Assembly (NCBI GenBank): GCA_000149265.1
Contig: CH003145.1
Location: 781,333-845,332 of the forward strand
Origin: Ciona savignyi
Taxonomy: Eukaryota; Chordata; Ascidiacea; Phlebobranchia; Cionidae
Length of the DNA: 64,000 bases
Direction: 5' to 3'
Below are positions 39,949-54,077 of this stretch, one piece after another. The position numbers and the translations under genes are program-made. A model generated the notes under the pieces. That model searched no databases, was not told where the DNA came from, and worked only from the letters and a program-made list of their open reading frames with translations. Position 1 is the stretch's first letter; each line of letters opens with the position of its first letter.

Positions 39949-41278
39949 TCTTAAAAAATAAAATAAATAACCTTTTAATTTTCTTTTAAATGTTTGTAAT
40001 GATAATAAAAATTATACTTACTATGAAACTCCATGTCATTCTGTAACGTTTCTGTAGTATTATTTGTAGGGTTGTAAAAAAAACGGAATATGCCTCAACC
40101 TAATGCTGTAAACATGTGCCGATTTAATAGCGGTACATGAATTATGCAAGACGAAAATTTCAACTCATGACGCTAAGGCAGCGGGTTGGGCCGGGTCGAA
40201 AATGTATACAATTCCGCTCAAGGCCCAGTCAACAATGGATGGACTAGAAAGGTAACCACTTCATAGTTCGTGTCGTATCTTATCAATGCATGGCGGTTGT
40301 AGTGCAGATTATCGCTCCTGTGTATATGGCGCAGCGTGACCATTTAATATACAAGAGATAGATCTTCGTTTCTTGAATCTGTTTACTCTCGCGCACTAAG
40401 ACATACCATGCACGGGAAAAAGATAGCATGAGAAAAAATAAAGAGTTTAGTCGGCAAACAACTAACGTAGGAAGCCTCTCGCTTTTCGAGCGTAGTAAGA
40501 CTTGGCAACCTACCTAGTGTTAGGGGAAAGCAAAAGTTTAGTTTTAAAAGGTGATTCTGCATGCGGTATTACGAAAAGAAGTTGGATCAATAAACATAAA
40601 AGTGCCATGGTTTAAAGTGTTTATAGTGGGCAGTGATATAGTAGGGTTAGGCAAATTGCCTTACTTTCGAACGTTTAGGGAAAGGGTGCATTATAATTTC
40701 TTATCTTAACACACATTTAAAGACATTCTTATGTATTTAAGATCTTGAATTCGCGCTTCCGCGATCGATATATAGAAAGGTATTATTTGCCGTGGTTAGT
40801 ATTGATCACTAAGCACTTTGAGCTGAGTATTAGTCATCATTGTCAATTAATGAAGCAAAGAACTCACTGTTGAAAAATTTATGTTTTTGGCGAATTATTT
40901 TATTCTGACCCTCCGCGCAGGCTACGCCGGTGTTTGATAAAGGTTTCAGCGTAATCAAAGGCACAGCAGATATGTTGGCCTATGGGCTGAGATCAAACAA
41001 ATACCATTAAAAAGACAATCGGGCATTGACGTCATAAACGAGTTCTCGTAAAACAGAACACTGTAGGTCAGGACACTAGAATTGTAGTTCTCCTGATAGA
41101 ATTATTTATTAATCTTGAATTTGTACACTCCATACAAAAATAACATGTTTACAGTTCTGTTAAATTTCATTTAAAAGTTATTAAAGGAGAATTTTTGCCT
41201 GGGTGGTTTCCGTGAACACGTCATTTCTAGTGCTTTGAAGAATGTGCTGTTTTCAAGAGTTTTAAACAAAAGAAAAGT
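39949..41278. other. Spacer between the TPR gene and SYT7
   Basis: No exon was recognised. Less AT-rich patches near 40150-40500 and 40890-41100 have no lasting open frame. The end must contain the 5' UTR of the synaptotagmin gene. Confidence 0.35.
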
Positions 41279-44200
41279 ATGAAAACTGCAAATTTACATG
41301 ATCACAGTTTGTCTACAAATTCAAGTAAGTAAACTATTTATCATATATAGGACTTTTAATATCATATATTTATTACCCTGATAATAATTAAGTGACTGGT
41401 TAGATGTTAATTAAATGTTTTATAATTTAAAAATACGTTTTTTCAATAGTATTGTTATCATTGGATAAAAGATTTTTTTTACTGACTGCTAAAAAATGTA
41501 ATTTTGACTTAATCGGTTCAGCCAAACTCGAGTTATAGTAGATGGATTGTAGGTTCTGTTATTAGTGAAGGAAATGGGGAACAAACAACCAACTTCACAT
41601 GTAGTGAAAACAAATTATAAATATACAATATCTATCGAAGTAGGAAACCGATACAACTTCACATGTAAAATAATTATCGGATTACATAGCTATTAAGCTA
41701 CTTGAATCACGGAATTGGTAACCAACTTAAGTTTGCAAACAAGAAACCACAATGATAAAAGTTTTGTTACCGTATAGCAGTGGTTCTCGATCTTTTTGAC
41801 CTCGTGGCGCACCCGAGACCAATTAAGAAACGAACGGGCGCACTTTGGACGGGGAGTCAAAACAATATGCTAAATACTCAAACAATTTAGGAAATATATG
41901 AAAACTTAAAAGTTTAATTTCATCACCAAATTTTCCACATACCAAAATTACTGTTTCTTGAGCGCTCTTGCTTTTCGGAAATTAATGTTGAACTAACGTT
42001 ACGATGGAAAAGAAAACTAGACACTAACCATTTAGTAGTTTATGATAAGTGTGGCGCACCTAGCTAACCCCTGTGGCGCACCAGCGCGCCGCGGCGCACA
42101 ATTTGAGAAGCACTGCCGTATAGTCATACAGATTATATGGTACGTCGTACGTCATATGGCGCTGTTCATGCGGTAATCAAACACATTTAAAAGAGTTTTT
42201 GAAGTTTAAATCATTATTAAAATAAATTTTTGATCCAATTCTGCATTCTGAATCGAAAACCTCCATTCTTTTTTTCGTTGACTTACCCTTTAATGTAGAA
42301 ATCGACAGAAATAAATGCTTTAGCCAAAATTTTTAACGTTGATCGATCTTTTTAAATTATTAGAACAATACAACATGCTAGCTTATATCAGTAGTCAGTA
42401 GATCAGTTGTTATTAAAGGGCAAGCAAGCCTAACGAGATACAGTTGTTCTTTGTAGTTTCTAAAGAGATTAAAATAAATTGGTCATTTTCACATATACCA
42501 AGTTTTGACAATGATCGCCAATTGATAATCGCATAGCAGAACATTATTTAACATGATAATGAAAGTCAATAAACAGCTCATTAAAACTTATTAAAAGGCA
42601 CGCTTACGTGATATCGACTCGAAGATGGGAATCTATATGCATTATTAAATAATTAATGAACTACTGTGAATTCGTCTATAAAACATCTTCTCTCGACGGT
42701 TTAATGCACATTAAAACCCTTTAACGGAATTTACATCGTTTATGGTTTAGCCTAATTATGGGTAAATACATATTGTTTTCGTCAGTTTATTATCATTTTT
42801 TAAGTTTTTTTCGTTTAACGCTTGACAGACATGGCATGTCCACCTTCCAAAAAGAGTGATTAAATCCAATCGAAAGTTTAAGCATTGTTAGATAACATGT
42901 AATTGATATGTATAAACCCAAATTTTGGCCGTAAATAACTAAGTCGGATTTTTTTACAATATCGGTTGACCAGATGCCCCATTTTTAACCCGATTTTATA
43001 GAATGTTAGTGCCTAACCACTGTTGTACTACACATAAGGAAGTTTAAAATAACCCACGGAAATAACCTAAAAATTAGGATTTCTATAAATCATGGTTATG
43101 ACAGAAAAGGCCATGTCGACCCGACGTTCCTAAAAAGAAATCGTCGAATTGGATTGAAACTTTAAGAATTATTGAATCACATGATATAGGTGTGTAGAAA
43201 TATACGTTTTGGGTGTTAAGCCCAGTCACATTACCCGGAGCTTTGAAATCGAAATGTTTTTTTTTATGAATTAAGCTTCTTTTTACCTTAGCGCTTAACA
43301 AGATACTTTTATTTGAAACATACTTCGTGGAATGTTCATCTGATTGACTAACATTGTTTAAAATATAGATTTGTCGTCTTTAAAATATGATTGTAAACGA
43401 AGCATGTCATTTCCTTGCAAAATTTTCAAGGAGTTTTTAAATTGGTTTAAAACATCACGAATTGTTAAATATCTCTAAAAATCTACAACCAACATATGGT
43501 TGTAAGCCCAAGAGAATTTCCTGTAGTCAAACAATAACAAATTTTTAAAAAAAGTTTAGCTTATTTTTAGCATCGTGTTTGACAGGATTTTTTTAATTTA
43601 GATCGGATTTGGTGTAACGTTAGTTTGTTAACCAATGCAATGTTGTTTTAAATACAAGAAAGAAAAAAACACCCAGTGAAATTTTCCATTTCTAAATCTT
43701 GATTGTGACAGACGTGCCATGTCGACATGTCCTACAAGGAGTCTATAGGATTAATACAGCACGTATTGTTAAAAAAACACTTTTTCGAAACGCAAAATCT
43801 ACATTTTCGGAGAATTCCCCAGAGGTGTGAAAAAACAAAATCGAACTTTAGCAAGAAAGTAAAAAAATTATTTATATAAATACCATAAATAATTAAGATT
43901 TGTCCTCGAATTATCATTATCACAGCAGGTATTTTATTTCCAACATTTCTTGTTTTCTCCCGGACAATCGAGTTGTCGAATTCGATTAAAACTTAAGCAT
44001 TGTTAAATAAAAAGTTAGGTTTTGAACCAACTTAGTAAGCATCTATTACATAGAATTTAAAATCAAGAATTAAAAAGAAAGCCCGTTTTTCGAAATTTTC
44101 CGCACATAATTTTGTTTAAAAACGTTATGAAGTATGTAACAAGTATTCGTAAGTCGGGATAATGTTTTGGAAATGTAAGCTAAATATAATACAATATTTC

Positions 44201-47200
44201 CACGAGTATAAAACAGCTAAACACCTAAAGCTCAAACAAACACGTATTAATAGTGAATTTCAATACGAATAAAAAATATTCGGTTACTTGTACCCACTAT
44301 ATGAATTGTTTTTTTGGGGGGTGGGGGGAAATCCCCATCACTCAATTGCAATTAAACTATGAATTTTTTAAAGATGTTAAATCACGCCAGGAAAAAAATA
44401 ATTTCAAAGAAAATATTTTAAAAACTAGAGAGTGTCAAACACTATTTGGAAACACACATTTTGTACGATATATGTTTTTGCAAGCAGGATCCCGAATCAT
44501 ATTTTGTGTATTTTATATACCGAGTATGTAGTTTGTTTATGCAAGCAAACGCATGGGTTCCTAAGGTAACACCCCGATCCATTATCTTTTCACAATATTT
44601 ACTATTGTTAGATATGAGCACTTTAGGTCAATGTTATCTGACGTTCCAGAAAGTTTTAACCGGGTCCCAAATTTACGAAACCACATTTATTTTTCTTTTG
44701 CAATTAAAAAGTATATTCAGATCTTGTATACATATTTATTATATTTGTATACATCTACAAAAATATGCCAATCACATACCCTGGTTTAAATATAATGTTA
44801 AATTTTGGGATGACTGTGAGGTGTTTCATATCTACAACAATTCAGGTTATAGGCACATCTTGTCCATCTTAGATAAGTTCTACAACTTTCAACCTAATTT
44901 TTAACCTGATGCTCCATTAAATACTTTTTAGATACTTCTTTCAACAAAACATCGTCATAATTATCCTATGTCTGGAAGTATTTTGTTACTTTGTTATATT
45001 TTAAACAGCGTTATAGTTAACGGACAAATATTCTACTCCATGTGTTTTAACTGGTATATTTAATCGTATTCCGAAATCAATTTCCCAAATCTATATAAAA
45101 TACATAATTGGTATTTTTTATCTACCTCCAATGTAAAAACGAAACAATGTTTCAATCGAGTTAAACATTTTAAAGATCTTAAATTTTCCTTTTTAATATT
45201 TTTTTGTATACTAAAGTGAAAACTTTTCAAACACCATGAATATAAAAGTTAGATTGGTTATTCGGAAACCTTTTAGTTTCTGATTGCGCAGAAACAAATG
45301 TTTACACCTTAAATTTAATATACCTAGAGTGATTAGTTAACCAGGTAACCCGTTTTTCTTCGCTTGTATATTAATGACTGACACATGGTGGACAACATGT
45401 AAATATGGATTTCCTTCGATTTCGAATTTTATTTAAATTTTAATCATTTCCTCTGCATTTTTTTGTAAAATTTGTTTTTTAATGTAAAACCTTTTATACT
45501 TTTTCTTTTATATTTTTTTAAATCACAACAATTATCCTAAGGCGCTGTGGATATCTTGTGGGCGCATGCAGCATTGGTTTCCATAGCAATCATTTCTTCG
45601 GCTCTACTACTTGTATCGTGTCTGTACTGCTTCAAAGTCAAATCAGCCAAAAAGGTTTGGTTTAAAATGTTTTAATTGTTTTATAAAATTGTTTAATCCA
45701 TTCTTTGCAATTGTGGATTTTTCAACATGACATCCGGTCAGAACATGCCACGCGTGCTTAACGGTCTACGGACGTAAGACCGATAAAACATGAGACCGGT
45801 GTGTGTCACCAAAGAGGCAAGTTGAGCACCCAACCCTTGCTAGGGTTCGGCGGATATTGGACATACTGTTAATCGGATTAGACTTTAGGTACCTATGGTA
45901 GTTGAGTCCTGGAAGCCCAGTATAAACTGTACAATGCAATTTTAAGAGCGATAGCCGAAAACGAAACAGCTTTATCAAGCAGAAAGATTTTGTTTAATTC
46001 CCAATTAACCGTGAATGACTTTAAAATTAATTTGTGCGAGTCAGAATTATTAACACACTTTATGTGTCACACTTTGTATATTTATAGCTTTATTTTGCGT
46101 GTTATCACTTCTTTATCGCATATCTTAACTTTGAATTCGACTTGTGCAATGAACATTCCATAATTAATATGGGTTATCTCGTAAACCTCTTAACCAAAAC
46201 CAGATACTTATTTTTCGCACCTAACAACATTGCAAAACATAATATAACTGGTATTGGTGGAAATATATAAAGGCTACTAATCAATATCAATTAAAATCCA
46301 ATCTACATTCTCCATCTAGTTGTTATTTTACTTTATTTATTTTATAAAATATAAAAGAAGAAACGGCATCAATTATTTAACATTTAGCTAAATATAAATC
46401 AAATAAACCTGGCCTGGTTTCGTTAAATCTTTTGAAATTTGGTTGTTGTTTTCTAAACTAAATTTTAATAATGTCTTAGATGAAACTCCGTAGTGTTTAC
46501 AGGACCGTTCAGTCTGATTTATTTAACGTTTCACCGACGGTAGAATATAACATCTATTGCGATTCGACTTACAAGATAATTTGTAATTATTACATTGAAA
46601 AGTATATCGCTGTTTTAACAACTCGGTTAGGCAAAGAATCTTTTGCATCATTTATGTTTGGAATCGTCAGAACTTGTAAACAGGTTATAGACAAGAGATG
46701 TTGCTTTTGAACGAGGTAGTTCAGTTGATATCGTTTTGATATTTGTGTAAGGAAGGAGACATGTTCGATTTATAAATTTAGAAAAGCAGAGAAAATGAAA
46801 CACGACAGTCGTTTAAGCAAGCCATGATTAATTACTATACAAGTTCGAAATAACGAAAACAATGACGTATCTGTCTAACCCTACAAGATATGCAAAAGAA
46901 AGTTTAGTTTTCAGGAGCGCTTGACGAAAGATATTTGGTATGATAGAGTGGCTTGGGTCTGTGATTATTTATTGATCCGACTCACAAATGAATAAAAGCG
47001 ACCGATCGAATTCCTGGCAAGATTAACCTTTCGATACCTTTGTCCAGATTTTCTTGACGTTGAAGAATAATAGATTACGGTTTACGCTGCAGAACGGGCG
47101 TATTTGAAAGAAAAAACTGTTCTGTAAAGAGATGTGTACTTTGTTTGACCATTTTTTATTTTAAATTATTTAAATGACAAATGGCAGAAGGTATTTTGCA

Positions 47201-50200
47201 GTCGTTTTGGAGACGTTCACCTTCCAAATACAACAGTGGGTGTATTAAGGTGATGCATCCATTAATTTTATCAGTTATACCTATATTAAATTTTATACCT
47301 CGAGGCAGACAACTTAAACACGTTATATAAGTCTTAGATAAAATCAAATATAAAACCGTATAGTGTTTGACCGATGCACTTGGGTTGTCTACAGTTTTTT
47401 AGACCAATCTACATTATTGTTTAAATCTTTCTCGATCCAGAGCGACGATGAATGCGAACCTCAGGGGGATGTCGTAAAAATGGAAACGACTCAATCAAAT
47501 GATTCGTTTTTAAAAAAAATATCATCGTGGTTTCAACCCACCGAACCTGAAGAATCACCAAGTTCACGTGGGCGCTATGCTTCAACACAGTAAGTTTGGA
47601 GCGGTGTGGTCTTGTCGTCAATCGCCAAACGAAATACATTTGCTTTATATTTTAGCAGAAGGGTGGCAGATTCGAAACTGGTCAACAATTAGTTGGTTGT
47701 GTTGATGTAAAATAAACTTAGCGGACATTTTTCACCATAAAATATTGTATTGAGCTAAACTGTAGCAATTCTAATTATATACATGTAATAGCTCCGGCAA
47801 CCTCACGGTGAACACGTGGTAATATGACGATTTTCCGTGAAAACGCTTCCTTACATATATAGTATACTGACGATTGCGCGGTTTTTGATTAACTGAAATA
47901 AACATGAATATGGTATATTCTACTAACCTATCATATATGCCCAATATATACGCCAATTTAAAAACTTATAGCAATTTGGTCTTGATTGGCGATTTTAAAT
48001 ATTTGGTTTATTAACTCATGAATGCACGGTCATAGATACGATAAGCCACCGGTGGGCAATTTGACCATCAGTTTGGTGCAACCGCAGCCACAAACGTACA
48101 ACTCAAGCAACAACAGGCGAACTTCTGGCGTAGACAACCACCGACCTACATTAACTTCTTCATCCTATGTGCCAGACGGTTTTAAACTGCCATTTGAACT
48201 CTCATTTGATGTAAGCTTAAAACAAATTATAGCATCCATTTCAATAATTTGGTAATAAACTAAATTTCTACAATTTACCCTCTGATGCATGTACATTGTG
48301 TAGTATAGTTTTAACTACAATATTTATGTAAGTATACATGTCTATCCTTTATAATATTATATGCATCCTTTCGACTTATTAAGTGGTCCTGGTATCAAAG
48401 TGGAGAACCCATAAATCACTCGGGTTCAGGCGATGTCCGCTTTGTGCCCGACGACCTACAACCCACCAAGCTATTTAGCCAGACAAATGAGGCCATACAC
48501 TGTTTAATTGTTGAACCGTTTTCTCCTAGTTCATTTTAGCAGATCATTGTATAAATTTTCTAGAACCCCGATATTGTAAACACATTTCCTTATTGATTAT
48601 AATGGAACTTTTTTTTCAGACAGGTGACGAAACACAACAAAAGTATTTAGGCAAACTGGAGTACAGCACAGTCTACCGGTTCAATGAAAACACGCTGTTT
48701 GTTAAAGTCATAAAGGTTTGACGCCTTTTAGGTGGAAAATAAAAGCCTTTCTAATTATTTGTCTTCTTTTTAGGCGATCGATTTGCCGGCAATGGATTTA
48801 TCCGGAACTAGTGATCCGTTTGTTAAGTGCTGTCTTTTGCCAGACCGGAAAAGGAAATTAGAAACAAAAATTCGCCACAAAACTTTGAACCCAGTGTGGA
48901 ACGAAACATTATCGTTTGAAGGCAAGTCTTTTTAGATTGAACCTGGTTTCTGGGTTTTAAATTAAAGTCACTAGGTCCAAACTAATTGTCTTAGTGGTGT
49001 GTATGGTATGTGGCAGTTGCTCTTAGAGGCAAATAACATTTAAGGTTTTATTGGCAAGATGCGTCCTATATCGCGTTGTTTAATTGGTGAGACTGCTACA
49101 ACGTCTTTCTGGCATATTAATACACGTCATAATAGTATAACCAAAAATACTTTTAATAATTAATAACAAACACAGTGTTAATGTGTTGAAGGGGTTAGTT
49201 CATCATCACTTAAATAGTGATTTATACTTTACAAAAGATACATACCGAGACATTTCGTTCCAACATAAATTATTATTAAACATGTTATTTTTCAAAGAAA
49301 CTTGATAAATATATAATTATTTTTATTCATTATCGTGTCACACTCCAGCAATCATCATTTAGCCGTTGTCTGAGGGTTTCGTTATCGCCCGATCAATTAA
49401 TGCTTACTATAGATTAAAAAAACTTTTTCTTTGTCCTTTCTGCACCCGAGGTGAACACGCCTGTGTTGTTGCCTTGTCTTGCATCGCCGATTCCAGGGTA
49501 AATGGTAACACATTACTCTCCTGTAGTTTAAAGCACGTTGGTTTTAAGTAACGCCTTTTATTCCATTTTGATAACATGCGAAATAGTGCAGTTTTCCAGT
49601 TTGAAAATCTTTACAAGGCCCAATATAGTAAAATATATTTCGAAATCTGTTATGTTATCAACGCGGTTTTACTTGGTGGGTTAGTGCGTCTTATTTCAGC
49701 ATAAAGGTTGCAGGTTCGAAACCGATCACTAGCTAGTCGGCTATGTCCTTGGGTAAGGCACTTAACAGACATTAACCGAACCCAGTGGATTACTTGGTTT
49801 TATGAAAGTGAAGCAACGTCTTAATCATACATAATACAATGTACTGTAACGATTGTCCACTCGCGTTTTCCCATTCACGGGAATAAAATTGAATTTCCTA
49901 TCCCATTCACTCATAAGTGTGTTGTTTTAGATAAATGATCGGCGGATTGTTAAACTGTTTGTAAAGTCCCATGGCAATACAACATTGGGTATAACACAAA
50001 AACACATATTTGTACCAATATATCGATGTGTACACGTTTCCTATATGATGGGATACTGTTGTTTAACACTGATAGTCGCAACAACATGGCGTGTCTACAA
50101 AGTTGTTTCATAGTGTAACAGGTCTTATCATTCCCCGCTGGCAATGTCATTGACGTAATTTTGTTGCGACACGAATTTGCAACACGCCCTCTTTGAATAT

Positions 50201-53200
50201 AGCAACCAACCTGTTTATTTTTTTGAAAAATTAGTTTTTTATGTTAAAAAAGGATTCGAATTATCCCAAATCAAAAATTTATAGGTATAGAAATCGTTAT
50301 AACAACGTATTATACTTTTTACCGCATTTATATCCATCCAACTCACTAGTTTCCAGTACGTTTGAGCAATGTTTGTCTAAATCTGTTAAGTTAAGTGCAC
50401 CTGTGTAGTATATATTTGAAATTTCTTTATAAACCTAATATTTTTTAAACTTAGTCACTAGCATATAATTAAATTAACTGTCAAGTTAATGAGATAGTAC
50501 AAACTCACGCGGTTAACTTATAAATAATACATGAAGCCGGTAAATTGGCTGAACTTGCAGTCTTGTTCAATTTATTGTGATATACCCTACACTAAAAACC
50601 TATTCAGGTAAAATAATACTTAATTGGAAAGTTTATTATATTACCAAAGTTAATTATATTAATTAGGAAATGTTTTTAACCTATTTTCCTCCGAAACTTT
50701 ATTGGTAAATCCTCCAAAACTTCCACTCAAACCAATGACCTAAGTGCTTTAACGCCCCATAATAATAAAATGACTAATTGCGTTGAACTTGTTAGAGGTG
50801 TTAGCTAATATGTATTGAATATAAAGTGCCTAACTTGAAGTAGGGAAAATTTGAAATTTTAGACACACGAAAATATAAATATTGTTGTTTGTGCTAAGAA
50901 AAAAACAAAGAACTTCTAAATAACCTAATTTATACAGGGAAATCTAATATTATAACATAAATACTGTATTAATAGCCAACATAAATACTTCATGGAAATC
51001 AAGCCTGAATTGGTAACACGGGAACCCATAAGTTGCTGTTTGAAGAAACAAACGATATACACTTGGTAAAAAAATATACCAAATTTAAACAGGGGTAAAT
51101 GTCGAATCCCATCGTTTGGTGGTTAACATGTGGTTGACACTCTCTATATGCTCATACGTGCACGGTGCATTTAAGGAACTTACATACCTAAATTGACATT
51201 ACAGATTAGAAATATTAATAAAACGATATACAATATTATTGTACTAAAGTTTACTCATGTTTATCTTCAGAAGTGGTAAAAGCATGGGTGCGCGATGGAT
51301 ATTCATAAGGCTTTCTTATAACCTCAGTAGGATGTTTGGGGCTTTTTAATTGTAGTTAGCCTGTTAGTGGATACTTTTTGCCAACTAAGACTGGGCTCAT
51401 CAATTACAAATTTAAGAAAACAAAATATAATTGTAGTTTTCTGTTTTAATCACCCGACTTGCCACTGCCGCCAATCAGTTTCCCGGGTTAACCGCAGCAT
51501 AGACTTAGAAATAACGCTCTTAGTTAGAAAACAAACTATTTGTACGAAACTACACAGTGGCAATACCCTTTATTAAATTTTATGATATAAACTGTACGGG
51601 TAAAAGTCGGTAGTTACATAATTTAAATTTATTATTGCAGGACTTCCACACGAAAAGATCAAGCAAAGAGTCCTTCATTTGCAAGTCATGGATTATGATC
51701 GATTCAGTCGAAACGATCCCATCGGAGAAATATATGTTCCACTACATACGATTACCTTAAGCGATGAGTATATACAATTCGTGAACCTCACTCCGTGCAG
51801 GGGTTCGGTAAGTAAACAGGGCTATCTGCATTACAAAAATTTCCAGTTTTATTTCCCAAAAATATAATAAATGACACTTATTCTCGCACGTGTGAAGGCT
51901 CTTATTTGGGAAATATTGCGCTTTTATAATAAACGCAAATCAGCTCGTGCGAAAACAGAAATATATATTTGGCAAACCATTCGGTCTCAAATAAAAGATC
52001 CCCAACTGAATATTTTAAACTCTTGCCTCTAATTAGCGGTGGTATGAAGCAGTAGTGAAACTCTTCGTCCGCCTATAGTAAATTCGTACTGACCAGCAAA
52101 ATGCACTTAAATTAAATTTAAACTAGTCGTTAATATATCAATATCTAAACATAATTGCCGGTATAGGAAATAGGCCGGTCCTTGTTTTGTGGAAACTAGT
52201 AGTAAATCTATTACTGTTTCCACTTTAATTTGTAAATATGCCATTTGCAATTTGTCAGAGTGGTTAAAAATAAAACTTGACTTTTCCCATTAGAACATCG
52301 AATATTATCGCTCCATATCGCCCACTTCGTTAATTAGCTTTTAAAATTGCGCAACTTCGTCTGCTTGAATGTATTCTCACGGGTGTGATTTTATAGCGAC
52401 TGACCCGACACAGCAACCTTTACCATCACCTTCCGCGATACTGCAACTTTAACGCTAACGCATTCGCTACAACAGTTTTTGTGGAATTTACTTTCTCCAG
52501 AAATAAAATATCCAATGTTTTACTGTTCATAGAAGACCGTTACATGTTTAACAAATTAAGGATTCTCCTAAAATGCCGGAAAATCTAACCATTACCAATA
52601 ATGATTATGCCATAGCAATATTTACAGTAAAGCCTACAATAATTTCAAAACTTTCAATAAACATTTATTCACGTGTACCGTGGTAAATCTGAGACCGTAA
52701 AGCACCACGACCTTTCGCAGAATAAAAGAGGCGAACTTTTACTTTCTCTCTGTTATCAACCATTAGAAGGAATTCTAGATGTTGAGATTTTAAAAGGAAA
52801 GAATCTAAAACCGATGGATCTAAATGGCACTTCAGGTATGTAGGTTGGATGCGGTTACGTAAAGGGCGTTTATAAATATCTGTCTGTTTCCAGACCCATA
52901 CGCTAAGATCTGGCTGATATATCGTGGCAAGAAAATCGAAAAGAAAAAGACAAGTGTGCAAAAGAACACCCTTAATCCTGAGTTTCGAGAAGAATTTACA
53001 TTCAACGCCCCGATGGATCGACTACGAGATATGCAGCTCGAGATTACCGTGATGGATCATGACGTCATCGGGCGCAATGATACAATTGGAAAGGTCGTAT
53101 TTCTAAGTAAACTGTGAGATTTATGATCCCGGCTATCCACTGGTTAATAGATTGTTGGTTCTCAGATTGGTAAGCGTTTCGTCCTGAGATGCATTATTTT

Positions 53201-53350
53201 TAAGATTTACGCTTCTCGGAAATACAATTTGCCTTCTATTCCCAGATATACCTAGGCCACAAAAGCGGTGGTTTGGAGAAGCAGCATTGGAAGGACATGC
53301 TCACCAACTCACGAAAACCTTGTTCGCAATGGCACGTGCTTAAAGTGTGA
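41279..53350 (+). CDS. SYT7: Synaptotagmin-7-like calcium sensor
   Basis: Vesicle or lysosome membrane protein that triggers Ca2+-dependent exocytosis through two C2 domains. Ten exons in matched phases: 41279-41324 (ATG), 45542-45654, 47441-47589, 48036-48210, 48620-48715, 48774-48921, 51641-51807, 52721-52835, 52894-53093 and 53246-53350, predicting 437 residues. Exon 2 is the transmembrane segment ([19 protein letters not shown]) followed by cysteines and lysines. Exons 3-4 are a polar linker. C2[21 protein letters not shown], then [49 protein letters not shown]2[65 protein letters not shown], ending HWKDM and QWHVLKV. The calcium-binding aspartates are present in both domains. The [13 protein letters not shown] and WKDM blocks favour SYT7. 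The intron after exon 6 begins GCAAGT. The first exon is assigned on phase, ATG and a GTAAGT donor only. Confidence 0.92.
41778..42115. mobile_element. hAT-type MITE with perfect 8-bp target duplication
   Basis: Ends CAGTGGTTCTCGA and the reversed right end CAGTGCTTCTCAA are imperfect inverted repeats. CCGTATAG flanks both sides (41770-41777 and 42116-42123). Interior with repeated GTGGCGCACC motifs; non-coding, 338 bp. Different sequence family from the hAT-type MITE at 24230. Lies in SYT7 intron 1. Confidence 0.88.
42815..44030. repeat. Diverged dispersed repeat, several units
   Basis: Three or more degenerate copies of a unit opening with TGACAGRCATGGCATGTCG (near 42822, 43092 and 43705). 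Each is followed at similar distance by ATCCAATCGAAAGTTTAAGC and TTGTTAGATAACATG and then AAATTTTGGGTGATAA-like text. The same unit occurs near 61690, 62248, 63643 and 63966. No coding signal; nature unknown. Confidence 0.55.
44031..45541. other. SYT7 intron 1, 3' part
   Basis: Very AT-rich, probably including further decayed units of the neighbouring repeat. The open stretches at 44253-44904 overlap in two frames and have low-complexity composition; they are not called as genes. Confidence 0.35.
47656..47912 (+). mobile_element. Diverged SINE in SYT7 intron 3
   Basis: GGTGGCAGATTCGAAACTGG, AATTAGTTGGTTGTGTTGAT, AACTTAGCGGACATTT, AATAGCTCCGGCAACCTCAC and AACTGAAATAAACATGAATA appear in SINE order with many substitutions. 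An old copy. Confidence 0.5.
48375..48486 (-). mobile_element. SINE fragment in SYT7 intron 4
   Basis: GAACCCATAAATCACTCGGG, TTCAGGCGATGTCCGCTTTG and a remnant head (CACCAAGCTATTTAGCCAGAC). Lacks the core and tail. Confidence 0.45.
49674..49906 (+). mobile_element. Diverged SINE in SYT7 intron 6
   Basis: TTGGTGGGTTAGTGCGTC head, AAAGGTTGCAGGTTCGAAAC (close to a true tRNA B box), GTCCTTGGGTAAGGCACTTA, CGAACCCAGTGGATTACTTG, TTTTCCCATTCACGGGAATA and the tail TTTCCTATCCCA. It lies within the large GC-AG intron. Confidence 0.65.
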
Positions 53351-54077
53351 CCGCCTCTTATGAGTGAAAGTCGATTTTTTAAGATCGTGGTCAATACTCT
53401 CTTCGTCATTACCAGTCTTCAGTATTCTAACGATCGTTTAGCCCGTTTGCTTGTCTAATAACTACGTCTGATTATTTACAAGTTGCGTGTCTGTAAATAA
53501 ATTTTTAAACTCATCGACCCATGCATTGATTAAAGACTTGTGGTATCATGTGTATTGTTCTAGTTAATTCGTTCTTTAGATCGAACCACTGTGACTAGCT
53601 TGGCGTTTTCATATTACATTTTCAAAAGTAGACACACTTTTCCAATTTTTAAAGTTTATTTATATTGACAACCTTTTCACGAATTTTTGAATGAATGGTA
53701 CAGTAGCTGTATTTGCATGTTACTTGTGGTTGTATTAATGAAAAAATAAATTATCGTCATTCACACTGAGGATACTAATGCTAATTAAACACAAAGATTC
53801 CATACTTTCGATGGTATACTTAACACTACATTGAAACTTGCAGCACAAAAAAGGACATACGGCGTTCGATTACTCCACCATGCGGTCCGACACAAGTAGG
53901 TTGGTTTTACCATTAACGTCCCATTGCAAACCGATATGTTGGATTGTAACATATATGTGTCGGGGCCCATTTCGCGCACAACATAGTTCGGGCCAGAGGG
54001 TGCTCTAAATATGATCCTCACCGATAGTTTAAGATTGGTACATAAAAAAGAAATTTGGCAACCAGTCGTTCCAACCA
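53351..54077. other. Shared 3' flank of SYT7 and the rapsyn-like gene
   Basis: Convergent spacer of 727 bp holding both 3' UTRs. AATAAA near 53496 and 53744 are possible plus-strand polyadenylation signals. An open stretch on the minus strand (53785-54123) overlaps the rapsyn stop codon in another frame and is not called as a gene. Confidence 0.4.

Noticed and set aside
44253..44904. Two overlapping open frames of 92 and 152 codons
   Set aside because: They sit in SYT7 intron 1, overlap in different frames, are AT-driven in composition (Ile, Tyr, Lys, Asn, Phe), and have no splice context or family resemblance.
46480..46710. Open frame of 76 codons preceded by TTAG, possible extra SYT7 exon
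   Set aside because: Neighbouring exons join in phase without it. It ends in its own stop, and no synaptotagmin feature is visible. An alternative exon cannot be excluded.
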